Positions 1 through 5,294 are shown, numbered from the stretch's first letter. The stretch: DNA of 5,873 bases from Actinomycetota bacterium (GCA_005788585.1 SYBY01000337.1:1-5873), one strand, 5' to 3'. The notes: a model not told the origin generated them from the letters alone. A program made the numbers and translations.

Positions 1-10
1 CCACGGAGCG

Positions 11-16
11 GAAGGA
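11..16 (+). promoter_or_regulatory. Ribosome binding site of the phosphotriesterase-family gene
   Basis: GAAGGA lies 6 bases before the GTG at 23, inside a longer purine run that starts around 5 (GGAGCGGAAGGA). This spacing favours GTG 23 over the in-frame ATG at 35, which would sit 18 bases from the motif. No promoter is visible in the 22 bases available, so the gene may be transcribed from further upstream or as part of an operon. Confidence 0.7.
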
Positions 17-22
17 ATCACC

Positions 23-1090
23 GTGCCGCACGTCATGACCGTCCTGGGCCCGATCGCCCCCGAGGACCTCGGGCCGACGATCACCCACGAGCACCTGCTC
101 ATCGACATGACGTGCTACTTCCCGCCGCCCGGCGACCCGTCCCTCGACCCGTACGCCGAGGAACCCGTGCGGCTGGAGGATCTCCACCGGATCCGCGTCG
201 ACATCAACGGCGTGCGCGACAACGTCCTGCTCACCGACTGGGACCTCGCGATCGAGGAGCTGCAGGCGCACGCCGATGAGGGCGGCGCGGCGGTCGTCGA
301 CGTCACGCTGGAGGACATCGGTCGTGACCCCGAGCTGTTGCGCAGGGCGGCCGAGCAGACCGGCCTGCACGTGATCGCCGGCTGCGGGCACTACGTCCAC
401 CTCTCGCACCGCGCCGGGCTGGACGACGAGCCCGTGGAGTCCATCCACGCCCGGATCGTCTCCGAGCTGACCGACGGGATCGGCGACAGCGGCGTGCGGC
501 CGGGGATCATCGGCGAGATCGGGGCGTCCGCCCAGCTGCACCCGACCGAGGCGAAGGTCCTCCGTGCCGCCGCCCGCGCACAGACCGACACCGGGGTGGC
601 GATCACCGTGCACCTCAGCCCGAACTCCGACAACGCCCACGAGGTCCTCGACATCCTCGAGGCCGACGGCGCCGACCTGAGCCGCGTCGTCGCCGATCAC
701 CTCGACATCAACCTCACCCGCTTCCGCGGGGACCTCACCGCGGCGCTGGACTACCAGCGGTCGATCGCCGAGCGCGGGTGCTTCCTGGAGTACGACACCT
801 GCGGGAACTCGAGCTACAGCCCGAGCGCCATCGGCGACCCGCCGTTCTGGTTCGCCTCCGACCAGGAGCGCGCCGTCGCGATCGCGCAGCTGTGCGAGGA
901 CGGGTACGCCGACCGGATCCTGCTCTCGCAGGACGTCTGCCACAAGACCGACCTGCGGCGGTTCGGCGGGACGGGGTACGGCCACGTGATGCGCACGTTC
1001 CGCACGCACCTCGGCGAGGTGGGCCTGAACGAGGCGACGGTCGCGGGCTTCCTGGTCGACAACCCGCGGCGGCTGCTCACCGTGGGCTGA
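23..1090 (+). CDS. Phosphotriesterase-family metal-dependent hydrolase
   Basis: This 355-residue protein belongs to the phosphotriesterase-related branch of the amidohydrolase superfamily: cytoplasmic (beta/alpha)8 barrels with a two-metal centre that hydrolyse phosphotriesters, lactones or related esters and amides. All ligand positions are visible: the HxH pair H22 and H24 (THEHL), the bridging residue E165 (GIIGEIGAS), H197 (ITVHLSP), H226 (VVADHLDIN) and the catalytic D304 (LLSQDVCHK). The bridging residue is Glu, as in E. coli PHP (YhfV)-type homologues, not the carboxylated Lys of true organophosphate hydrolases. Paraoxon-type activity is therefore less likely than lactonase or esterase activity, and the substrate cannot be told. 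The length is normal for the family, and GTG 23 is chosen for its ribosome binding site. There is no signal peptide. The last 14 bases overlap the end of the convergent regulator gene. Family certain, substrate unknown. Confidence 0.93.
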   Translation: MPHVMTVLGPIAPEDLGPTITHEHLLIDMTCYFPPPGDPSLDPYAEEPVRLEDLHRIRVDINGVRDNVLLTDWDLAIEELQAHADEGGAAVVDVTLEDIGRDPELLRRAAEQTGLHVIAGCGHYVHLSHRAGLDDEPVESIHARIVSELTDGIGDSGVRPGIIGEIGASAQLHPTEAKVLRAAARAQTDTGVAITVHLSPNSDNAHEVLDILEADGADLSRVVADHLDINLTRFRGDLTAALDYQRSIAERGCFLEYDTCGNSSYSPSAIGDPPFWFASDQERAVAIAQLCEDGYADRILLSQDVCHKTDLRRFGGTGYGHVMRTFRTHLGEVGLNEATVAGFLVDNPRRLLTVG

Positions 1091-2069
1091 CGCGCGCGGC
1101 GAGCCCGCCGCCCTGCGACGCGGCGAGCATCGTGGCCATCGTCGCGTCGCCCTCGACGCGGATCCGGCCTTCCTGCAGCGCCGTGACCGGGTGGTCGCGG
1201 CCGGTGCCCATCGCCAGGAACGTGTCGAGATCGCAGGTGACGGTCACGTCCGGGGACTCGATCTCCCCTTCGCCGACCTCCAGCTCCTCGTCGCCGAACA
1301 GCAGGTGGATGGCGCGCCCGTCGACGACGAACATCAGCTTGCCGCGGACGCCGGCCGCGTGGGAGGCGGAGAACGACGCGCGGACCGTCCCGAGCAGGCC
1401 GCCCGCGGAGTCGCCGGCGTCGACGGGCACCCCGAAGATCGCGACCGAACGCCGGCCGGCCTCGAGGTCACCGGACAGGCTCATCCGGCCCTGGGCCACC
1501 GCGTCCTCGGGTGACAGCTGCTGCGAGGCGACAGCCAGGAAGGTGGCGACGTCGCTGACGACGACGAAGCTCGGGTCGGCGGCCTCGCCCTCGCGGGCGG
1601 CGATGGTGCCGTCCTCGATGTCGACGTGGAAGACCTCGCCGTCGATGCGGTACTCGTAGCTCTCGAAGAGCCCGGCGGCCATCTCGGGCCGGAAGCTCGC
1701 CTCCAGCGCGACGACGAGCCAGCCGAGGCGCAGCTGCTCGCCGGGCGGCGGGTCGCCCAGCAGGTGCCGGCCCCAGCGCACGAGCTCGCGGACGACGGGG
1801 CGCAGGTCCTCGCCGAGCGGGGTCAGCTGGTAGACGGTCGCCGCCGCGGGCGGCGGGAGCTGCTTGCGCTCGACCACCCCCGCGTCGAGGAGGCCGCGCA
1901 GCCGGGCGCTCAGCACGTTCGGCCCGATGCCGGGCAGTCCCGCCTGCAGGTCCGTGTAGCGCTTCGGGCCGAGGAGCAGGTCGCGGACGACGAGCAGCGC
2001 CCAGCGCTCCCCGACGACATCCAGCGCGCGAGCGGCGCCGCAGTACTGGTCATACGAGCGCGTGCTCAC
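1077..2069 (-). CDS. HxlR-family regulator with two tandem SCP2-like domains
   Basis: This 330-residue protein has an N-terminal HxlR winged helix-turn-helix at about residues 8-105. Its hallmarks are C10, ALDVVGERWALLVVRDLL at 15-32, and RYTDLQAGLPGIGPNVLSARL at about 37-57 (recognition helix), then a wing and VYQLTPLGEDL at 79-89. Two weakly similar segments follow, about 115-215 and 225-325. Each has a strand pair containing V/IDG, then D-P-x-V-V-V-x-x-D-x-x-TFLA, a short helix and an EGR/QGR-x-x-V/L-x-GD turn, which is the SCP2 (sterol carrier protein 2-like) pattern. HxlR proteins bind DNA as dimers; SCP2 domains bind lipids or other hydrophobic molecules, so ligand-controlled transcription is inferred. 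C10 lies where some HxlR regulators carry a redox-sensing Cys. The only usable start is GTG 2069, which has a poor Shine-Dalgarno. The gene is divergent from the secreted protein, so autoregulation is plausible. The target genes are unknown. Confidence 0.9.
   Translation of the reverse strand: MSTRSYDQYCGAARALDVVGERWALLVVRDLLLGPKRYTDLQAGLPGIGPNVLSARLRGLLDAGVVERKQLPPPAAATVYQLTPLGEDLRPVVRELVRWGRHLLGDPPPGEQLRLGWLVVALEASFRPEMAAGLFESYEYRIDGEVFHVDIEDGTIAAREGEAADPSFVVVSDVATFLAVASQQLSPEDAVAQGRMSLSGDLEAGRRSVAIFGVPVDAGDSAGGLLGTVRASFSASHAAGVRGKLMFVVDGRAIHLLFGDEELEVGEGEIESPDVTVTCDLDTFLAMGTGRDHPVTALQEGRIRVEGDATMATMLAASQGGGLAARVSPR
1095..1397 (-). repeat. Second SCP2-like domain of the regulator (residues about 225-325)
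   Basis: Key stretches are FVVDGRAIHLLFGD (247-260), SPDVTVTCDLDTFLAM (272-287) and LQEGRIRVEGD (298-308). They align with the first copy with few gaps, at low identity, so the duplication is old or the two domains have specialised. C279 lies in the core strand. The last residues of this domain are encoded close to the overlap with the hydrolase gene. Confidence 0.65.
1425..1727 (-). repeat. First SCP2-like domain of the regulator (residues about 115-215)
   Basis: Key stretches are YRIDGEVFHVDIEDG (140-154), DPSFVVVSDVATFLAV (165-180) and AQGRMSLSGD (192-201). They align in order with the second copy (residues 225-325). The pattern of paired strands, TFLA helix and GR-x-x-x-x-GD turn fits the SCP2 fold. 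Sequence alone does not show what ligand it binds, if any. Confidence 0.65.
1755..2048 (-). other. HxlR winged-helix DNA-binding domain (residues 8-105)
   Basis: The segment begins at the YCGAARALDVVGERW helix and runs through the LSARLRGLLDAGVVERK recognition helix and wing to RELVRWGRHLL at 94-104. The order and spacing match a single complete HxlR domain, so DNA binding is expected to be intact. The boundaries are approximate. Confidence 0.85.
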
Positions 2070-2079
2070 GGTCCGATCC

Positions 2080-2085
2080 AGCTTA
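2080..2085 (-). promoter_or_regulatory. Possible -10 element of the regulator gene
   Basis: Read on the minus strand, TAAGCT fits the loose actinobacterial TANNNT -10 pattern and ends 10 bases before the GTG start at 2069. That would give a leader of only a few bases, in keeping with the poor Shine-Dalgarno (GGATCGGA, 2 bases from the start). I see no convincing -35 hexamer. This is a weak call. Confidence 0.25.
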
Positions 2086-2110
2086 GTCGCAGCCCTCTTC
2101 CGACGCTATG

Positions 2111-2130
2111 TGACTTGCGATCGCACATCA
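2111..2130. promoter_or_regulatory. Candidate operator: 20-base near-palindrome between divergent genes
   Basis: The site is TGA-N2-TGCGATCGCA-N2-TCA, with 16 of 20 positions symmetric around 2120/2121 and a perfect 10-base core. It lies 41 bases upstream of the regulator start and 52 bases upstream of the secreted-protein start, in the only AT-enriched stretch nearby. Two-fold symmetry suits a dimeric winged-helix protein such as the adjacent HxlR regulator. A second, offset inverted repeat, ATGTG (2108-2112) with CACAT (2124-2128), overlaps it. Which protein binds here is inference. Confidence 0.45.
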
Positions 2131-2141
2131 TCTGCTATCAC
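2115..2141 (+). promoter_or_regulatory. Possible promoter of the secreted-protein gene
   Basis: TTGCGA (2115-2120) resembles a -35 box and TATCAC (2136-2141) a -10 box, each matching the sigma-70 consensus at 4 of 6 positions. The 15-base spacer is shorter than ideal. The -35 candidate lies inside the palindrome at 2111-2130, so a protein bound there would be expected to block it. Other placements are possible. Confidence 0.25.
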
Positions 2142-2157
2142 TTCCGTAGTCCCGGAA
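2142..2157. repeat. Short inverted repeat TTCCG-N6-CGGAA
   Basis: Two 5-base arms (2142-2146 and 2153-2157) are perfectly complementary around a 6-base spacer. The repeat lies 25 bases before the ATG of the secreted protein, near or just after a possible transcription start. It could be a second protein site or a small leader hairpin; chance is also plausible for arms this short. Confidence 0.3.
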
Positions 2158-2163
2158 TGGGCC

Positions 2164-2177
2164 GGGAGGGGAAGGGG
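2164..2177 (+). promoter_or_regulatory. Ribosome binding site of the secreted-protein gene
   Basis: The run GGGAGGGGAAGGGG ends 5 bases before the ATG at 2183. It is a strong, extended purine tract and fixes this start, which also places a classical signal peptide at the very N-terminus. Confidence 0.75.
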
Positions 2178-2182
2178 ACCGG

Positions 2183-2275
2183 ATGAACCTCTGTCTTGGG
2201 GCGGCGCGACGCGCCGTGAGGTTGGTCTGCGCACTTGCGCTGATCAGCGGGATCATGGCCGCGCCGGCTGTGGCG
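2183..2275 (+). other. Sec-type signal peptide (residues 1-31)
   Basis: The segment has a positive N-region (R9, R10, R13), a hydrophobic core LVCALALISGIMAA (14-27) and an A-x-A cleavage site (APAVA|KV, after A31). C16 is not in a lipobox context (no L-x-x-C just before mature protein), so signal peptidase I cleavage is expected. There is no twin-Arg S/T-RR-x-F-L-K motif, which favours Sec over Tat. Confidence 0.85.
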
Positions 2276-5233
2276 AAGGTCGACGTGACGGGTTTCGTCG
2301 CGAAGCCGATCGCCGCGAACGCGTCATGCTCGACGACCACCACCGCGGCCACCGAGTCGCAGGCGGGCGCGAACAAGGACTTCTGCGTCGCCATGGCCTT
2401 CAGCGGCGGCGGCGACGCCTTCGGCGGGGGCGACGACGTCCGCGACCTGAAGATGTCCCTGCCTCCGGGTCAGGTCGGCGGAGCCACCGCGACGCCGACG
2501 TGCAGCGTGTCGCGCTTCCACTCGCTCAACGGGTGCCCGTCGAGCGCGCAGGTCGGTGAGGCCAGCGGCCGGATCGAGGCCATCCTGACGCTGCCGGAGA
2601 ACATCATCACCGGCAAGATCTTCAATCTGACCCCGCGGGGCAGCGAGGCCGCGCGGCTGGGCATCCAGCTTGAGCTCGCCGGCCTGGCGGCCGTGCAGAA
2701 GGTCGAAGCGGTCATCGTGCTGCGCGGCGACGGCGGCCTCGATGCGCTGAGCACCGGCCTGCCCCGGACGTTCCTCGGGCTGCCGATCGAGATCCGGCGC
2801 TTCAACCTCAAGCTCTGGGGCTCCAAGGCGGACCACCCGACGCTCGACAAGCCGTTCGTCGTCAACCCGACCGACTGCTCGCAGCCCGCGACGACGCGGG
2901 TCTTCATCCGCTCGGCGCAGGGCGTCGATGCGAGCAGCAGCTCGAGCTACCAGCCCACCGGCTGCGACAAGCTCGCATTCACGCCGTCGATGATCCTCGA
3001 AGGCGACCACGCGGCCGACGGCCCGGGCACCATCACCGCCGGCATGACGTTCCCCGAGCAGGCGCCGGGAGCGCTCGCTCAGGCCCGGGTGAAGACCGCC
3101 GACGTCGTACTGCCGCAGGGGTATGAGCTGTCGGCCAGCGCCGGATCAGAGCCCGGCTTCGTCGGGTGCACCGACGAGCAGTTCGCGCAGTCGGAGGCCA
3201 CGCCGACCACGTGCCCCGAGGGGTCGAAGGTCGGCACGGTGCGGTTCCGGTCGCCGCTCATCGCCGAGGAGCTCGAGGGCGTGGTGTACCTCGCCGCGCA
3301 GCGTCCGGGTGCCGGGCTGATCCGGATCTTCATCTTCGCCCAGACCGGGCCGGACCCTGAGTCGGCGCGCGTGAAGCTCAGCGGCGAGGTCATCCCCGAC
3401 CAGCAGACCGGGCAGCTCACGACGCGTCTGACGAACCTGCCGCCGGTCCCGTTCACGTTGTTCCGGCTGTCGTTCCGCGGTGGGCCGACGGCGATCATCG
3501 CCGGCCCGCGGTCGTGCGGGACACGGACGGGGTCGACGACGGTCGTGCCGGACAGCGGCGGCCCCGCGGCGGTCCCGACGGCGCCGATCACGGTCGACAC
3601 CGGCTGTGACGACCCGGCGCGGTTCGCCCCGTCGCTCGCGACGTCGCTGACCACCACCCAGGCGGCGTCCCCGACGGTGCTGACCGCCAACCTCATCCGC
3701 CCGGACGGCCATGCCCGCCTGACGGGCGCGAAGATCTCGCTGCCGCCCGGGTTCTCGGGTCGCCTGACCGCCGCGCCGCAGTGCGCGGTCGAGCAGGCGC
3801 GGGCCGGGACCTGCGCGGCGGAGAACCGCGTCGGCGGGGTCGGCGTGAAGGTCGGCCCGGGCCCGGTGCCCGCACCGATCAACGGGAACGTGTACCTGAC
3901 CGCGCCGCAGGTGCCGGGTGACCTCGCGGGTCTCTCGATCGTCGTGCCGGGCAACTTCGGGCCGCTGTACTTCGGCGACCTCGTCGTGCTCGCCCGCATC
4001 GTGGTGCGCCCGGACATCGGGCTGGACATCGTCGTGGCCGACGTGCCCGGCCGCGTCTACGGCATCGACATCAACCTGCGCGAGATGGCGCTGACGCTCG
4101 ACCGTGACGGCTTCGGCCTGAACGCCACGAGCTGCGCGCCGATGCAGACGACCGGCACGCTGTACTCGGACCTGGGCGCGTCGGCGGAGGTCAGTGCGCC
4201 GTACCAGGCGACCGGGTGCGAGAACGTGCCGTACACCCCGACGCTGACCGCGGCGTTCGCCGGCGGACGGCGTGAGGTCGCCGAGAACGGCCACCCCGAG
4301 CTGCGCACCGTCGTCGGTGCGGGGCTCGGCCAGGGCGGCACCCGGGACCTCGACCTGGTGCTCCCCGAGGGCGTGTCGATCGACGTCGATCGCATCAAGC
4401 GCTCGTGCCCGATCGCGGACTACCAGGCGGGCACCTGCAAGCCCGAGACCGTGGTCGGCGAGGCCGTCGCCGAGTCGCCGCTCATCGCCGAGCAGCTGCG
4501 CGGCACCGTGACGTTCGTGTCCGTGCCGGGTGTCCCGCTGCCGGAGCTGCGCATCGACCTGCGCGGCCCGCTGTCGATCACCCTCGCCGGCCGGGTCCGG
4601 CAGGAGGGCACGCGCATCGTCGCCGCCGTCAGCGGTCTGCCGGACACGCCGCTGACCCGCTTCGAGCTGACATTGGCCGGCGGTTCGCGCGGCCTGCTCC
4701 AGGCGTCGCGTGACCTGTGCGCGACCTCGCGGGTCCCGATCGACGCGCAGTTCGCGTCGTTCACGGGCGCCGCGGTCAAGCGCACGGTCTCGGTAGACAT
4801 GCCGGACTGCGCGCCCGCGGCGACGGTGAAGCTCAGCACGCTGCGCCGCGGCCGCCCGGCCCTGGACCTGCGGATCGTGGGCGGGCGGACGAAGGTGACC
4901 GCCGCACAGTTCACGCTGCCGTCGGGCCTGCGCTTCCAGCCCGCATCGCGGGTGCGGCGGCTGGTGAAGGTCAGCGCGACCGGCCTGCCGCGCGGCTCGC
5001 GCGCCACGGTGTCCGTGAGCGGGCAGCGCCTGCGGATCAATGTCCCGAAGGGGAAGTCCGCGACCGTCCTGCGGGTGCGTCTGCGCGCCGGCGGCATCCG
5101 CGTCAGTCCCCGTCTGCGCCGGGCCTCGCGCCCGCGCCTTGCCTTCAGGCTGAGCACCAGCCTGACCGATGGCCGTCGGCCATCCCTACGCATCAACGCC
5201 CGGCCGGCAGCCACCCCCTCAGGGCAGTCGTAG
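2183..5233 (+). CDS. Large secreted repeat protein, function unknown (Thermoleophilia-type surface protein)
   Basis: This 1016-residue protein has no assigned function. Residues 1-31 form a signal peptide: basic R9, R10 and R13, a hydrophobic stretch at 14-27 and an AVA|KV cleavage site. Four modules follow in an A-B-A-B order at about 86-265, 266-480, 481-684 and 685-880. Each carries four Cys: 107/118/232/261, 329/344/445/475, 534/544/651/679 and 742/752/846/876. Modules open with LPPG, LPQG, LPPG and LPEG turns. The rest is beta-strand-like with Thr/Ser/Gly/Pro-rich loops, suggesting beta-sandwiches held by disulfides outside the cell. Residues 881-1016 are strongly basic. There is no transmembrane anchor, LPxTG motif, lipobox or catalytic motif that I recognise. 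From memory, Solirubrobacterales genomes encode many proteins of this kind, all hypothetical; a structural, adhesive or binding role at the cell surface is only a guess. The frame is open throughout with no sign of damage. The gene diverges from the HxlR regulator and ends at a strong hairpin. Confidence 0.92.
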   Translation: MNLCLGAARRAVRLVCALALISGIMAAPAVAKVDVTGFVAKPIAANASCSTTTTAATESQAGANKDFCVAMAFSGGGDAFGGGDDVRDLKMSLPPGQVGGATATPTCSVSRFHSLNGCPSSAQVGEASGRIEAILTLPENIITGKIFNLTPRGSEAARLGIQLELAGLAAVQKVEAVIVLRGDGGLDALSTGLPRTFLGLPIEIRRFNLKLWGSKADHPTLDKPFVVNPTDCSQPATTRVFIRSAQGVDASSSSSYQPTGCDKLAFTPSMILEGDHAADGPGTITAGMTFPEQAPGALAQARVKTADVVLPQGYELSASAGSEPGFVGCTDEQFAQSEATPTTCPEGSKVGTVRFRSPLIAEELEGVVYLAAQRPGAGLIRIFIFAQTGPDPESARVKLSGEVIPDQQTGQLTTRLTNLPPVPFTLFRLSFRGGPTAIIAGPRSCGTRTGSTTVVPDSGGPAAVPTAPITVDTGCDDPARFAPSLATSLTTTQAASPTVLTANLIRPDGHARLTGAKISLPPGFSGRLTAAPQCAVEQARAGTCAAENRVGGVGVKVGPGPVPAPINGNVYLTAPQVPGDLAGLSIVVPGNFGPLYFGDLVVLARIVVRPDIGLDIVVADVPGRVYGIDINLREMALTLDRDGFGLNATSCAPMQTTGTLYSDLGASAEVSAPYQATGCENVPYTPTLTAAFAGGRREVAENGHPELRTVVGAGLGQGGTRDLDLVLPEGVSIDVDRIKRSCPIADYQAGTCKPETVVGEAVAESPLIAEQLRGTVTFVSVPGVPLPELRIDLRGPLSITLAGRVRQEGTRIVAAVSGLPDTPLTRFELTLAGGSRGLLQASRDLCATSRVPIDAQFASFTGAAVKRTVSVDMPDCAPAATVKLSTLRRGRPALDLRIVGGRTKVTAAQFTLPSGLRFQPASRVRRLVKVSATGLPRGSRATVSVSGQRLRINVPKGKSATVLRVRLRAGGIRVSPRLRRASRPRLAFRLSTSLTDGRRPSLRINARPAATPSGQS
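2438..2977 (+). repeat. Module A1 of the secreted protein (residues about 86-265)
   Basis: The module opens with DLKMSLPPG and the first Cys pair (C107, C118, followed by AQVGEA). It continues with IFNLTPRGSEAARLGIQLEL, then PRTFLGLPIEIRRFNLKLWG, and closes with VVNPTDC (C232) and YQPTGC (C261). Module A2 at 481-684 shares this order. The gap from second to third Cys is 114 residues. Confidence 0.7.
2978..3622 (+). repeat. Module B1 of the secreted protein (residues about 266-480)
   Basis: The module opens at FTPSM, then VVLPQG, C329 and C344 (TTCPEGSKVGTV) and RSPLIAEELEGVVYLAAQ. It continues with GQLTTRLTNLPPVPFTLFRL and closes with C445 (GPRSC) and C475 (VDTGC). It resembles B2 (685-880) more than A1 or A2. 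The gap from second to third Cys is 101 residues. Confidence 0.7.
3623..4234 (+). repeat. Module A2 of the secreted protein (residues about 481-684)
   Basis: The module opens at FAPSL, then KISLPPG, C534 and C544 (GTCAAENRVG) and NGNVYLTAPQ. It continues with ARIVVRPDIGLDIVVADVPG and VYGIDINLREMALTL, and closes with LNATSC (C651) and YQATGC (C679). The order and the 107-residue gap from second to third Cys match module A1. Confidence 0.7.
4235..4822 (+). repeat. Module B2 of the secreted protein (residues about 685-880)
   Basis: The module opens at YTPTL, then LVLPEG, C742 and C752 (GTCKPETVVGEA) and ESPLIAEQLRGTVTF. It continues with IVAAVSGLPDTPLTRFELTLAGG and closes with C846 (SRDLC) and C876 (DMPDC). 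The gap from second to third Cys is 94 residues, shortest of the four. The PLIAE-x-L-x-G stretch matches module B1, including 18 identical bases. Confidence 0.7.
4823..5230 (+). other. Basic C-terminal domain of the secreted protein (residues 881-1016)
   Basis: This part has no Cys and is made of short strand-like stretches (LDLRIVGG, TVSVSGQRLRINV, TVLRVRLRAGGIRV, RLAFRLSTSLTDG). I count 32 Arg/Lys against 2 acidic residues (D895, D996). It is unlike the four upstream modules. A domain of this style commonly ends related Thermoleophilia proteins, as far as I recall. It could bind an anionic cell-surface polymer; that is inference. Confidence 0.6.
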
Positions 5234-5253
5234 GGAGGACGTAGGACACGGGA

Positions 5254-5287
5254 GCGCCGCCGGTGGACTGGACACCACTGGCGGCGC
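5254..5287. terminator. Strong GC-rich hairpin between convergent genes
   Basis: The arms are GCGCCGCCGGTGG (5254-5266) and CCACTGGCGGCGC (5275-5287), around an 8-base loop. That gives 13 pairs, 12 of them Watson-Crick and one G-T. The hairpin starts 21 bases after the TAG of the secreted-protein gene and ends 7 bases before the stop of the minus-strand gene, so it could stop transcription from both sides. No T-tract follows on either strand, as is common for hairpin terminators in high-GC actinobacteria. Confidence 0.75.
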
Positions 5288-5294
5288 GTCCGCG

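Noticed and set aside
1084..1106. Possible hairpin GGGCT...AGCCC at the end of the hydrolase gene
   Set aside because: Only 5 pairs close a 13-base loop and it lies mostly in the coding end of the opposite gene. It is too weak to call a terminator.
778..1659. A 293-codon plus-strand frame bridging the hydrolase and regulator genes
   Set aside because: It is the +1-shifted shadow of the hydrolase followed by the antisense of the regulator. It has Pro/Arg then Ser/Thr-rich low complexity, no ribosome binding site and no recognisable domain.
1626..2186. A 186-codon plus-strand frame opposite the regulator gene
   Set aside because: It is antisense to the well-recognised HxlR domain. Its composition (Ala/Arg/Glu/Gln) is typical of a shadow frame, and it would end inside the promoter and start region of the secreted protein.
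3146..4294. A 382-codon open frame on the minus strand, opposite the secreted-protein gene
   Set aside because: Its product is an Arg/Ala/Gly/His-rich string without domain signatures, as expected from the antisense of a GC-rich gene. The plus-strand frame has a signal peptide, repeated modules and a ribosome binding site.
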